From the NCBI GenBank assembly GCA_932294295.1, contig OW028576.1, positions 45,114,247 to 45,178,246 on the forward strand: a DNA stretch of 64,000 nucleotides. The letters are read 5' to 3'. Source of the stretch: Alitta virens. Lineage: Eukaryota; Annelida; Polychaeta; Phyllodocida; Nereididae. The position numbers and the translations under genes are program-made. The notes below the pieces were generated by a model, which saw only the letters and a list, made by a program, of their open reading frames with translations, was not told the DNA's origin and ran no database searches. Below are positions 33,772 to 46,042 of this stretch, in pieces (position 1 is the first letter of the stretch; the number at the start of each line of letters is the position of its first letter).

Positions 33772-35130
33772 TGTAAAGTGCAGCCCCTGGCAAACACTTA
33801 TTATATGTCAGTTAGAGTTATATGACAGGTGCATTGGTTGTATGCTCCTCATTACACTTGCCCTAGGCAAAGGATATATGTCAGTTAGAGTTGTATGACA
33901 GGTGCATTGATTGTGTGCACTCTGCATTACACTTGCCTTAAGCAAGGTTATACAGGCAGGTCAGATTGTGTTATGCTCTTCATTACACTTGCCTTAAGCA
34001 AATATCTGTCAGAGTGAATGGATGTATTAGGTACAAGTTATTATATGTACACATCATTACACTTGCCCTCTGCTCATGTGTGACTCTATGCAGTAGTAGT
34101 GTGTGCTCATCACTACATTTTTAGCTAGTCACTGCTCTACTCACATGTGCCAGTAGTTGCTTGTTAATTATGCTTAGTCTTAGCTAGTTTAGCCTGCTGC
34201 AAGGAACATTGAGTATATTATCAGTATTTATTATATTATTAACATTGATTATATTATTAGTATTGATTACATTATCAATTGATTGACTGTATTATTAATT
34301 AATTGATTGAGTCACTAGTTGATGGTATTGATCACATTATCAATTGATTGACTATATCATTAATTGATTGATTAAGTCATTGATTGATTGATTGCTTATA
34401 TCCAATTGTCAATTGATAGATTGTATTGTTCCTTTTGCTTTCATATTTATTTACTGTCAGTGTTATGTGAGTGCATTGCCCTGTTAAGATGCCTCAATGT
34501 TGAGTCCTAAATTGTGGGAGGAGCTTACTAATTTTCCCTCCAAAACTTTCCCTCCAAAACTGCTGACCAAGCCAAAGTTGACACTCAGTACAATAGCCCA
34601 TTGTGACTTGAGCTATAAATAGCCTCAGCACAATGCAGAGCACTGCAGGGGGTCCACTTTTGCTCCATTGTCTTGGTCTCACTAATCCCTGCCAGAATTG
34701 GCAGAAAGATGCTGGTAGCAGCCCTGTTTGGGGGAGGTATCACCCCATGGAATGTAGAGTTTACTGTGTTGTGATTGGTTGATAATTCCCTCTCAGCCCT
34801 GCTGGGGGGAAAACTTCATGAATTGTACTTTAATACATATACCCTGTGCACATTAAAAAGATCAGTTTTCATTTTGCCAGCTGAGGAAGCAAATCCACTC
34901 TTGTGTTATTTACTTGTACACTTTGGACTCTGAACATATTGTGCTTACTGCACTTTGGACTCTGCCCACTTTGGAACTGGGAGAACTTGGATTGCTTCAA
35001 GCTGAGATGAGACTCAGTTGAAAGTCTGCATTTTCAAGTCACTCTGACTTTATGCTGTTTACTTGGAGATGAGCAGCTTGGACTTGGAAATGTCATTATA
35101 TTGGAGTCTTTAATGACATGGACTTTTACA
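33772..35130 (+). repeat. 3' LTR
   Basis: Same length (1,359 bp) as the 5' LTR and, by eye, the same sequence, including the TATA-like box at 34614-34621. It is followed by the duplicated ACCT and the continuing array unit 1. Confidence 0.93.
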
Positions 35131-35903
35131 ACCTGTTGCTTTTATTGTCATAAAAGCCTGACAGCTGGAAGATTATTGTGTGTAATAATATTGGACCACG
35201 TATGCGAAATGAAAGTTTTTATTCACTTCTCTTTTTTGCCCACTTACGTACATTCTTTAAAAGAAGTGGTCCATCAGGGCAACACAACCATGCACAGCTT
35301 CGGCTATAAATTTTCGTACACTTGCTAAATAGGGTGCTTATATGGTGCCTTTTTGAACTTGTATTATTTGTTTTACTAGCAGGATACCCGCGCAAAGTGC
35401 AGAGTTTAGAATAAAGAGGTCAAACCAGCGAGTCCACAATCCTGTGATCCACCCCTGCTATTTGTGTCCCTGTTCAGTAAAAGTTCAAAAGGTCACTAAC
35501 TCTATGAGGTCATGTGACCTGCCATTCAGCCTCGTTCTGAGCTGCTTAATGAGCTTCAATGGCTCCTAGCAAGGCTGGTCTTGATGGTTGCTAAGGACCT
35601 GTGACTTGCAAGCATGTTTGCTAAGATGTTCATATGACCCATAGGCACCGTTGCTGTGGTGCCAGAAGCCTACTTTCATTCAGCCTCTTTCTGGTGTTTG
35701 ACCCTCAACCGCCCTGCACATCAAAAAACTCTACCTGCACCCGTACTGCCCCGCAAGTCCAAATGAAAAGTTGGCCCACCCCTCCCCATGGGGTGGTGCA
35801 GGCTAAAACCCGCGGGTTGAAACCCGCCCCGCGCTCATCTCTAGTAGATTGCATTTGGCCTGTATATGGCTTAAGGTATTGCAATGACATGCACATCTGG
35901 CTG

Positions 35904-36191
35904 TTACTTAGTATGGAGCTGGGTCACATTGTCTATTTTGAAGTCACAGAGGTCAAATTCGTCCATAACCTTGTAGCTCTTCTCTTCACCCACCGGCCAA
36001 AAGTGTGGATGATGATGCTCTCCCTTCTGATCAACAATCCAGAACTTTGCATTTATAGTGGTGTGATTATTGTGCAAATGTATTTGTAGGAAAGTCAATT
36101 TGGTGTACAGGAACAAGTGCAATACAATTAAATTCAAGACAATAATCAAAGTATTTGAAAGTGTCCACAAAACCTTTGGCTGCAACTTCAT
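35904..36191 (-). other. Conserved minus-strand open segment of the array unit
   Basis: A 95-codon minus-strand frame (MKLQPKVLWTLSNTLIIVLN… ending NVTQLHTK) is repeated in every unit at a spacing of 2,426 bp. The part around FWIVDQKGEHHHPHFWPV resembles the segment at 26255-26430. The alignment is as good outside the frame as inside, so I do not call it a gene. Confidence 0.4.
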
Positions 36192-36338
36192 ATATGACCC
36201 AGGCTACAACAGCATTGGAAAAGAAGAATAATCACCTGCTAATAACGAGGTGAAGAAGGTCTGAATCATGCCATTGAGAAATAAGTTGGGCAGATTCTCC
36301 TGAGCTGCAAATTTCAGGATTATTCAGCTGGCACAGTT

Positions 36339-38764
36339 GGGTGGCCTAGTGGTTGAGGCATCCACCAATTCCGTATTGACCAGTTCTGCTGAAGGTCTTG
36401 GGTTCAATCCCCGGCCCGCGCACTGCTCCATCCCAGTTTAATGTCGATCGCATGAAATGTCAAATTGGAAGTGCCTTGTACTCGGTGTCTATTCTGAGGC
36501 AAGTAAATGGCTCCACCCATGGGATGAATGTGTAACATGGTCTCAGCCTTGTCATCTCATCCTTATGTCTGCATCTGGCAGCTGGTCATATAAGCTGACT
36601 AAGCCTCAGACCTGGTGGCATTGAGACCTTGTACATTAGACGAAATTACGTCACTAGTAATGGAAGACTTTCAGTCAACAGGGGGAGCTCCATGCCAGTC
36701 CTTATTACCATTGTGACATCATCAATGACCTGATTGTGTGATGAAGCCATCAAACAAAGGCTTTAGGACCATTATATGGCTCCCCTGTTGACCTGAAAAG
36801 TCCTCCATTAAGCAGTGGTGAGGTCACCCGTTGTTTTGCTATTTCCTGGTCAAGGTCACATGAGAACTGACCAGCCCTATTGACTTTGACTTATAAGTAT
36901 TGCCTTTCAGTTTGTACTATTTGAAACAAATCATCCCTTTGAATCTAGAATCACAATTTCATTGCAAATGTTTGTAAAGGTATAGTATAATTATGCTTGT
37001 AGCACATCTCAGATTCAATATTCAGTCTGTTTCAAGTAAAAATAGCAATCAGGAAATTGGTGCATTTCCCAATCATATTTCTGGATGAGCCTTCTTAACA
37101 TTGATGTGATGTTGGTGGATTAGGGCTTTAAGTCCTGTATATCTGCCTGATCAGCTAATTAGAACAGGCAGGAACCATAGTAGTGAGATGATAGATGAAA
37201 CAGTCATCCAACTTAGGCACCACCGGGTTTTAAACCCAGGACTCAGGGTTGGAGCCCAATGCCCTAGCACTGAACCCCTATTCTCTTTAAACCTGATATG
37301 CAATTACAAAATGCAAGTGTGCAGTTCAAAATAACACAATTTGTAGTCAACGCTTATTCTTTACACGGATAGCATTCCAAATTGTTTCAACATCAGCTTG
37401 ATGTCGGCGTTCTTAATACGATTTTGTAATGACAGTGGCCTACATGAAAACGATGCTGGGCCGATTTGGAATAACAGTAATAGTTATTCATATATTAATA
37501 ATAATTACAACATGTGCATGCCAGTATTTTCAACAACAAATGCAATGGACACCTGTTGCTTTTATTGTCATAAAAGCTTGACAGCTGGAAGATAATTGTG
37601 TGTAATAATATTGGACCACGTATGCGAAATGAAAGTTTTTATTCACTTCTCTTTTTTGCCCACTTACGTAGGCCTACATTCTTTAAAAGAAGTGGTCCAT
37701 CAGGGCAACACAACCATGCACAGCTTCGGCTATAAATTTTCGTACACTTGCTAATTAGGGTGCTTATATGGTGCCTTTTTGAACTTGTATTATTTGTTTT
37801 ACTAGCAGGATACCCGCGCAAAGTGCAGAGTTTAGAATAAAGAGGTCAAACCAGCGAGTCCACAGTCCTGTGATCCACCCCTGCTATTTGTGTCCCTGTT
37901 CAGTCAAAGTTCAAAAGGTCACTAACTCTATGAGGTCATGTGACCTGCCATTCAGCCTCGTTCTGAGCTGCTTAATGAGCTTCAATGGCTCCTAGCAAGG
38001 CTGGTCTTGATGTTTGCTAAGGACCTGTGACTTGCAAGCATGTTTACTAAGATGTTCATATGACCCATAGGCACCGTTGCTGTGGTGCCAGAAGCCTACT
38101 TTCATTCAGCCTCTTTCTGGTGTTTGACCCTCAACCGCCCTGCACATCAAAAAACTCTACCTGCACCCGTACTGCCCCGCAAGTCCAAATGAAAAGTTGG
38201 CCCACCCCTCCCCATGGGGTGGTGCAGGCTAAAACCCGCGGGTTGAAACCCGCCCCGCGCTCATCTCTAGTAGATTGCATTTGGCCTGTATATGGCTTAA
38301 GGTATTGCAATGACATGCACATCTGGCTGTTACTTAGTATGGAGCTGGGTCACATTGTCTATTTTGAAGTCACAGAGGTCAAATTCGTCCATAACCTTGT
38401 AGCTCTTCTCTTCACCCACCGGCCAAAAGTGTGGATGATGATGCTCTCCCTTCTGATCAACAATCCAGAACTTTGCATTTATAGTGGTGTGATTATTGTG
38501 CAAATGTATTTGTAGGAAAGTCAATTTGGTGTACAGGAACAAGTGCAATACAATTAAATTCAAGACAATAATCAAAGTATTTGAAAGTGTCCACAAAACC
38601 TTTGGCTGCAACTTCATATATGACCCAGGCTACAACAGCATTGGAAAAGAAGAATAATCACCTGCTAATAACGAGGTGAAGAAGGTCTGAATCATGCCAT
38701 TGAGAAATAAGTTGGGCAGATTCTCCTGAGCTGCAAATTTCAGGATTATTCAGCTGGCACAGTT
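36339..38764 (+). repeat. Array unit 2 (reference composition)
   Basis: SINE-B at 36339 to about 36625, foldback about 36658-36811, reversed SINE-A 37112-37280, pieces of the 19-bp-terminus foldback about 37368-37475, GC-rich patch about 38218-38275, conserved minus-strand segment 38330-38617. Private variant 'aaacaaatc' near 36928. Shares 'ctaattaggg' near 37751 with unit 3 only. Confidence 0.95.
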
Positions 38765-41190
38765 GGGTGGCCTAGTGGTTGAGGCATCCACCAATTCCGT
38801 ATTGACCAGTTCTGCTGAAGGTCTTGGGTTCAATCCCCGGCCCGCGCACTGCTCCATCCCAGTTTAATGTCGATCGCATGAAATGTCAAATTGGAAGTGC
38901 CTTGTACTCGGTGTCTATTCTGAGGCAAGTAAATGGCTCCACCCATGGGATGAATGTGTAACATGGTCTCAGCCTTGTCATCTCATCCTTATGTCTGCAT
39001 CTGGCAGCTGGTCATATAAGCTGACTAAGCCTCAGACCTGGTGGCATTGAGACCTTGTACATTAGACGAAATTACGTCACTAGTAATGGAAGACTTTCAG
39101 TCAACAGGGGGAGCTCCATGCCAGTCCTTATTACCATTGTGACATCATCAATGACCTGATTGTGTGATGAAGCCATCAAACAAAGGCTTTAGGACCATTA
39201 TATGGCTCCCCTGTTGACCTGAAAAGTCCTCCATTAAGCAGTGGTGAGGTCACCCGTTGTTTTGCTATTTCCTGGTCAAGGTCACATGAGAACTGACCAG
39301 CCCTATTGACTTTGACTTATAAGTATTGCCTTTCAGTTTGTACTATTTGAAACGAATCATCCCTTTGAATCTAGAATCACAATTTCATTGCAAATGTTTG
39401 TAAAGGTATAGTATAATTATGCTTGTAGCACATCTCAGATTCAATATTCAGTCTGTTTCAAGTAAAAATAGCAATCAGGAAATTGGTGCATTTCCCAATC
39501 ATATTTCTGGATGAGCCTTCTTAACATTGATGTGATGTTGGTGGATTAGGGCTTTAAGTCCTGTATATCTGCCTGATCAGCTAATGAGAACAGGCAGGAA
39601 CCATAGTAGTGAGATGATAGATGAAACAGTCATCCAACTTAGGCACCACCGGGTTTTAAACCCAGGACTCAGGGTTGGAGCCCAATGCCCTAGCACTGAA
39701 CCCCTATTCTCTTTAAACCTGATATGCAATTACAAAATGCAAGTGTGCAGTTCAAAATAACACAATTTGTAGTCAACGCTTATTCTTTACACGGATAGCA
39801 TTCCAAATTGTTTCAACATCAGCTTGATGTCGGCGTTCTTAATACGATTTTGTAATGACAGTGGCCTACATGAAAACGATGCTGGGCCGATTTGGAATAA
39901 CAGTAATAGTTATTCATATATTAATAATAATTACAACATGTGCATGCCAGTATTTTCAACAACAAATGCAATGGACACCTGTTGCTTTTATTGTCATAAA
40001 AGCTTGACAGCTGGAAGATAATTGTGTGTAATAATATTGGACCACGTATGCGAAATGAAAGTTTTTATTCACTTCTCTTTTTTGCCCACTTACGTAGGCC
40101 TACATTCTTTAAAAGAAGTGGTCCATCAGGGCAACACAACCATGCACAGCTTCGGCTATAAATTTTCGTACACTTGCTAATTAGGGTGCTTATATGGTGC
40201 CTTTTTGAACTTGTATTATTTGTTTTACTAGCAGGATACCCGCGCAAAGTGCAGAGTTTAGAATAAAGAGGTCAAACCAGCGAGTCCACAGTCCTGTGAT
40301 CCACCCCTGCTATTTGTGTCCCTGTTCAGTCAAAGTTCAAAAGGTCACTAACTCTATGAGGTCATGTGACCTGCCATTCAGCCTCGTTCTGAGCTGCTTA
40401 ATGAGCTTCAATGGCTCCTAGCAAGGCTGGTCTTGATGTTTGCTAAGGACCTGTGACTTGCAAGCATGTTTACTAAGATGTTCATATGACCCATAGGCAC
40501 CGTTGCTGTGGTGCCAGAAGCCTACTTTCATTCAGCCTCTTTCTGGTGTTTGACCCTCAACCGCCCTGCACATCAAAAAACTCTACCTGCACCCGTACTG
40601 CCCCGCAAGTCCAAATGAAAAGTTGGCCCACCCCTCCCCATGGGGTGGTGCAGGCTAAAACCCGCGGGTTGAAACCCGCCCCGCGCTCATCTCTAGTAGA
40701 TTGCATTTGGCCTGTATATGGCTTAAGGTATTGCAATGACATGCACATCTGGCTGTTACTTAGTATGGAGCTGGGTCACATTGTCTATTTTGAAGTCACA
40801 GAGGTCAAATTCGTCCATAACCTTGTAGCTCTTCTCTTCACCCACCGGCCAAAAGTGTGGATGATGATGCTCTCCCTTCTGATCAACAATCCAGAACTTT
40901 GCATTTATAGTGGTGTGATTATTGTGCAAATGTATTTGTAGGAAAGTCAATTTGGTGTACAGGAACAAGTGCAATACAATTAAATTCAAGACAATAATCA
41001 AAGTATTTGAAAGTGTCCACAAAACCTTTGGCTGCAACTTCATATATGACCCAGGCTACAACAGCATTGGAAAAGAAGAATAATCACCTGCTAATAACGA
41101 GGTGAAGAAGGTCTGAATCATGCCATTGAGAAATAAGTTGGGCAGATTCTCCTGAGCTGCAAATTTCAGGATTATTCAGCTGGCACAGTT
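38765..41190 (+). repeat. Array unit 3
   Basis: 2,426 bp. Shares 'ctaattaggg' (about 40177) with unit 2. Private variant 'gctaatgagaac' near 39582. Confidence 0.95.
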
Positions 41191-43616
41191 GGGTGGCCTA
41201 GTGGTTGAGGCATCCACCAATTCCGTATTGACCAGTTCTGCTGAAGGTCTTGGGTTCAATCCCCGGCCCGCGCACTGCTCCATCCCAGTTTAATGTCGAT
41301 CGCATGAAATGTCAAATTGGAAGTGCCTTGTACTCGGTGTCTATTCTGAGGCAAGTAAATGGCTCCACCCATGGGATGAATGTGTAACATGGTCTCAGCC
41401 TTGTCATCTCATCCTTATGTCTGCATCTGGCAGCTGGTCATATAAGCTGACTAAGCCTCAGACCTGGTGGCATTGAGACCTTGTACATTAGACGAAATTA
41501 CGTCACTAGTAATGGAAGACTTTCAGTCAACAGGGGGAGCTCCATGCCAGTCCTTATTACCATTGTGACATCATCAATGACCTGATTGTGTGATGAAGCC
41601 ATCAAACAAAGGCTTTAGGACCATTATATGGCTCCCCTGTTGACCTGAAAAGTCCTCCATTAAGCAGTGGTGAGGTCACCCGTTGTTTTGCTATTTCCTG
41701 GTCAAGGTCACATGAGAACTGACCAGCCCTATTGACTTTGACTTATAAGTATTGCCTTTCAGTTTGTACTATTTGAAACGAATCATCCCTTTGAATCTAG
41801 AATCACAATTTCATTGCAAATGTTTGTAAAGGTATAGTATAATTATGCTTGTAGCACATCTCAGATTCAATATTCAGTCTGTTTCAAGTAAAAATAGCAA
41901 TCAGGAAATTGGTGCATTTCCCAATCATATTTCTGGATGAGCCTTCTTAACATTGATGTGATGTTGGTGGATTAGGGCTTTAAGTCCTGTATATCTGCCT
42001 GATCAGCTAATTAGAACAGGCAGGAACCATAGTAGTGAGATGATAGATGAAACAGTCATCCAACTTAGGCACCACCGGGTTTTAAACCCAGGACTCAGGG
42101 TTGGAGCCCAATGCCCTAGCACTGAACCCCTATTCTCTTTAAACCTGATATGCAATTACAAAATGCAAGTGTGCAGTTCAAAATAACACAATTTGTAGTC
42201 AACGCTTATTCTTTACACGGATAGCATTCCAAATTGTTTCAACATCAGCTTGATGTCGGCGTTCTTAATACGATTTTGTAATGACAGTGGCCTACATGAA
42301 AACGATGCTGGGCCGATTTGGAATAACAGTAATAGTTATTCATATATTAATAATAATTACAACATGTGCATGCCAGTATTTTCAACAACAAATGCAATGG
42401 ACACCTGTTGCTTTTATTGTCATAAAAGCTTGACAGCTGGAAGATAATTGTGTGTAATAATATTGGACCACGTATGCGAAATGAAAGTTTTTATTCACTT
42501 CTCTTTTTTGCCCACTTACGTAGGCCTACATTCTTTAAAAGAAGTGGTCCATCAGGGCAACACAACCATGCACAGCTTCGGCTATAAATTTTCGTACACT
42601 TGCTAAATAGGGTGCTTATATGGTGCCTTTTTGAACTTGTATTATTTGTTTTACTAGCAGGATACCCGCGCAAAGTGCAGAGTTTAGAATAAAGAGGTCA
42701 AACCAGCGAGTCCACAGTCCTGTGATCCACCCCTGCTATTTGTGTCCCTGTTCAGTCAAAGTTCAAAAGGTCACTAACTCTATGAGGTCATGTGACCTGC
42801 CATTCAGCCTCGTTCTGAGCTGCTTAATGAGCTTCAATGGCTCCTAGCAAGGCTGGTCTTGATGTTTGCTAAGGACCTGTGACTTGCAAGCATGTTTACT
42901 AAGATGTTCATATGACCCATAGGCACCGTTGCTGTGGTGCCAGAAGCCTACTTTCATTCAGCCTCTTTCTGGTGTTTGACCCTCAACCGCCCTGCACATC
43001 AAAAAACTCTACCTGCACCCGTACTGCCCCGCAAGTCCAAATGAAAAGTTGGCCCACCCCTCCCCATGGGGTGGTGCAGGCTAAAACCCGCGGGTTGAAA
43101 CCCGCCCCGCGCTCATCTCTAGTAGATTGCATTTGGCCTGTATATGGCTTAAGGTATTGCAATGACATGCACATCTGGCTGTTACTTAGTATGGAGCTGG
43201 GTCACATTGTCTATTTTGAAGTCACAGAGGTCAAATTCGTCCATAACCTTGTAGCTCTTCTCTTCACCCACCGGCCAAAAGTGTGGATGATGATGCTCTC
43301 CCTTCTGATCAACAATCCAGAACTTTGCATTTATAGTGGTGTGATTATTGTGCAAATGTATTTGTAGGAAAGTCAATTTGGTGTACAGGAACAAGTGCAA
43401 TACAATTAAATTCAAGACAATAATCAAAGTATTTGAAAGTGTCCACAAAACCTTTGGCTGCAACTTCATATATGACCCAGGCTACAACAGCATTGGAAAA
43501 GAAGAATAATCACCTGCTAATAACGAGGTGAAGAAGGTCTGAATCATGCCATTGAGAAATAAGTTGGGCAGATTCTCCTGAGCTGCAAATTTCAGGATTA
43601 TTCAGCTGGCACAGTT
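41191..43616 (+). repeat. Array unit 4
   Basis: 2,426 bp with 'ctaaataggg' near 42602, as in units 1 and 5-7. No private difference was noticed. Confidence 0.95.
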
Positions 43617-46042
43617 GGGTGGCCTAGTGGTTGAGGCATCCACCAATTCCGTATTGACCAGTTCTGCTGAAGGTCTTGGGTTCAATCCCCGGCCCGCGCA
43701 CTGCTCCATCCCAGTTTAATGTCGATCGCATGAAATGTCAAATTGGAAGTGCCTTGTACTCGGTGTCTATTCTGAGGCAAGTAAATGGCTCCACCCATGG
43801 GATGAATGTGTAACATGGTCTCAGCCTTGTCATCTCATCCTTATGTCTGCATCTGGCAGCTGGTCATATAAGCTGACTAAGCCTCAGACCTGGTGGCATT
43901 GAGACCTTGTACATTAGACGAAATTACGTCACTAGTAATGGAAGACTTTCAGTCAACAGGGGGAGCTCCATGCCAGTCCTTATTACCATTGTGACATCAT
44001 CAATGACCTGATTGTGTGATGAAGCCATCAAACAAAGGCTTTAGGACCATTATATGGCTCCCCTGTTGACCTGAAAAGTCCTCCATTAAGCAGTGGTGAG
44101 GTCACCCGTTGTTTTGCTATTTCCTGGTCAAGGTCACATGAGAACTGACCAGCCCTATTGACTTTGACTTATAAGTATTGCCTTTCAGTTTGTACTATTT
44201 GAAACGAATCATCCCTTTGAATCTAGAATCACAATTTCATTGCAAATGTTTGTAAAGGTATAGTATAATTATGCTTGTAGCACATCTCAGATTCAATATT
44301 CAGTCTGTTTCAAGTAAAAATAGCAATCAGGAAATTGGTGCATTTCCCAATCATATTTCTGGATGAGCCTTCTTAACATTGATGTGATGTTGGTGGATTA
44401 GGGCTTTAAGTCCTGTATATCTGCCTGATCAGCTAATTAGAACAGGCAGGAACCATAGTAGTGAGATGATAGATGAAACAGTCATCCAACTTAGGCACCA
44501 CCGGGTTTTAAACCCAGGACTCAGGGTTGGAGCCCAATGCCCTAGCACTGAACCCCTATTCTCTTTAAACCTGATATGCAATTACAAAATGCAAGTGTGC
44601 AGTTCAAAATAACACAATTTGTAGTCAACGCTTATTCTTTACACGGATAGCATTCCAAATTGTTTCAACATCAGCTTGATGTCGGCGTTCTTAATACGAT
44701 TTTGTAATGACAGTGGCCTACATGAAAACGATGCTGGGCCGATTTGGAATAACAGTAATAGTTATTCATATATTAATAATAATTACAACATGTGCATGCC
44801 AGTATTTTCAACAACAAATGCAATGGACACCTGTTGCTTTTATTGTCATAAAAGCTTGACAGCTGGAAGATAATTGTGTGTAATAATATTGGACCACGTA
44901 TGCGAAATGAAAGTTTTTATTCACTTCTCTTTTTTGCCCACTTACGTAGGCCTACATTCTTTAAAAGAAGTGGTCCATCAGGGCAACACAACCATGCACA
45001 GCTTCGGCTATAAATTTTCGTACACTTGCTAAATAGGGTGCTTATATGGTGCCTTTTTGAACTTGTATTATTTGTTTTACTAGCAGGATACCCGCGCAAA
45101 GTGCAGAGTTTAGAATAAAGAGGTCAAACCAGCGAGTCCACAGTCCTGTGATCCACCCCTGCTATTTGTGTCCCTGTTCAGTCAAAGTTCAAAAGGTCAC
45201 TAACTCTATGAGGTCATGTGACCTGCCATTCAGCCTCGTTCTGAGCTGCTTAATGAGCTTCAATGGCTCCTAGCAAGGCTGGTCTTGATGTTTGCTAAGG
45301 ACCTGTGACTTGCAAGCATGTTTACTAAGATGTTCATATGACCCATAGGCACCGTTGCTGTGGTGCCAGAAGCCTACTTTCATTCAGCCTCTTTCTGGTG
45401 TTTGACCCTCAACCGCCCTGCACATCAAAAAACTCTACCTGCACCCGTACTGCCCCGCAAGTCCAAATGAAAAGTTGGCCCACCCCTCCCCATGGGGTGG
45501 TGCAGGCTAAAACCCGCGGGTTGAAACCCGCCCCGCGCTCATCTCTAGTAGATTGCATTTGGCCTGTATATGGCTTAAGGTATTGCAATGACATGCACAT
45601 CTGGCTGTTACTTAGTATGGAGCTGGGTCACATTGTCTATTTTGAAGTCACAGAGGTCAAATTCGTCCATAACCTTGTAGCTCTTCTCTTCACCCACCGG
45701 CCAAAAGTGTGGATGATGATGCTCTCCCTTCTGATCAACAATCCAGAACTTTGCATTTATAGTGGTGTGATTATTGTGCAAATGTATTTGTAGGAAAGTC
45801 AATTTGGTGTACAGGAACAAGTGCAATACAATTAAATTCAAGACAATAATCAAAGTATTTGAAAGTGTCCACAAAACCTTTGGCTGCAACTTCATATATG
45901 ACCCAGGCTACAACAGCATTGGAAAAGAAGAATAATCACCTGCTAATAACGAGGTGAAGAAGGTCTGAATCATGCCATTGAGAAATAAGTTGGGCAGATT
46001 CTCCTGAGCTGCAAATTTCAGGATTATTCAGCTGGCACAGTT
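43617..46042 (+). repeat. Array unit 5
   Basis: 2,426 bp. No difference from unit 4 was noticed by eye. Confidence 0.95.

Larger units (their letters stand above)
30479..35130 (+). mobile_element. Non-autonomous LTR retrotransposon, complete and young
   Basis: It consists of two 1,359-bp direct repeats flanking a 1,934-bp internal region, with a 4-bp target duplication (ACCT before 30479 and after 35130). The undisturbed site is seen in all other units (ggacacctgttgc). LTRs begin TGTAAA and end TTTACA. A primer-binding site complementary to tRNA-Trp follows the 5' LTR, and a G-rich polypurine tract precedes the 3' LTR. There is no gag, protease, reverse transcriptase or integrase; the internal region is mostly minisatellite. 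It must have moved using enzymes of a related element. The 4-bp duplication and primer type fit Ty3/gypsy-like elements. Confidence 0.93.
29258..36338 (+). repeat. Array unit 1, split by the LTR element
   Basis: The left half (29258-30478) differs from the array consensus at many positions and small indels. The right half (35131-36338) is much closer, with few differences such as a missing 'ggccta' near 35248. The break is the LTR insertion with duplicated ACCT. The gradient fits an array edge that escapes homogenisation. Confidence 0.9.

Noticed and set aside
30479..35130. LTR element as an intact provirus
   Set aside because: No gag, protease, polymerase, integrase or envelope reading frame exists between the LTRs.
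35634..36089. 151-codon plus-strand frame repeated in every array unit
   Set aside because: It overlaps minus-strand frames of 63 and 95 codons, crosses the GC-rich patch and dispersed-repeat pieces, and has no recognisable domain. Its persistence reflects the identity of the units rather than selection.
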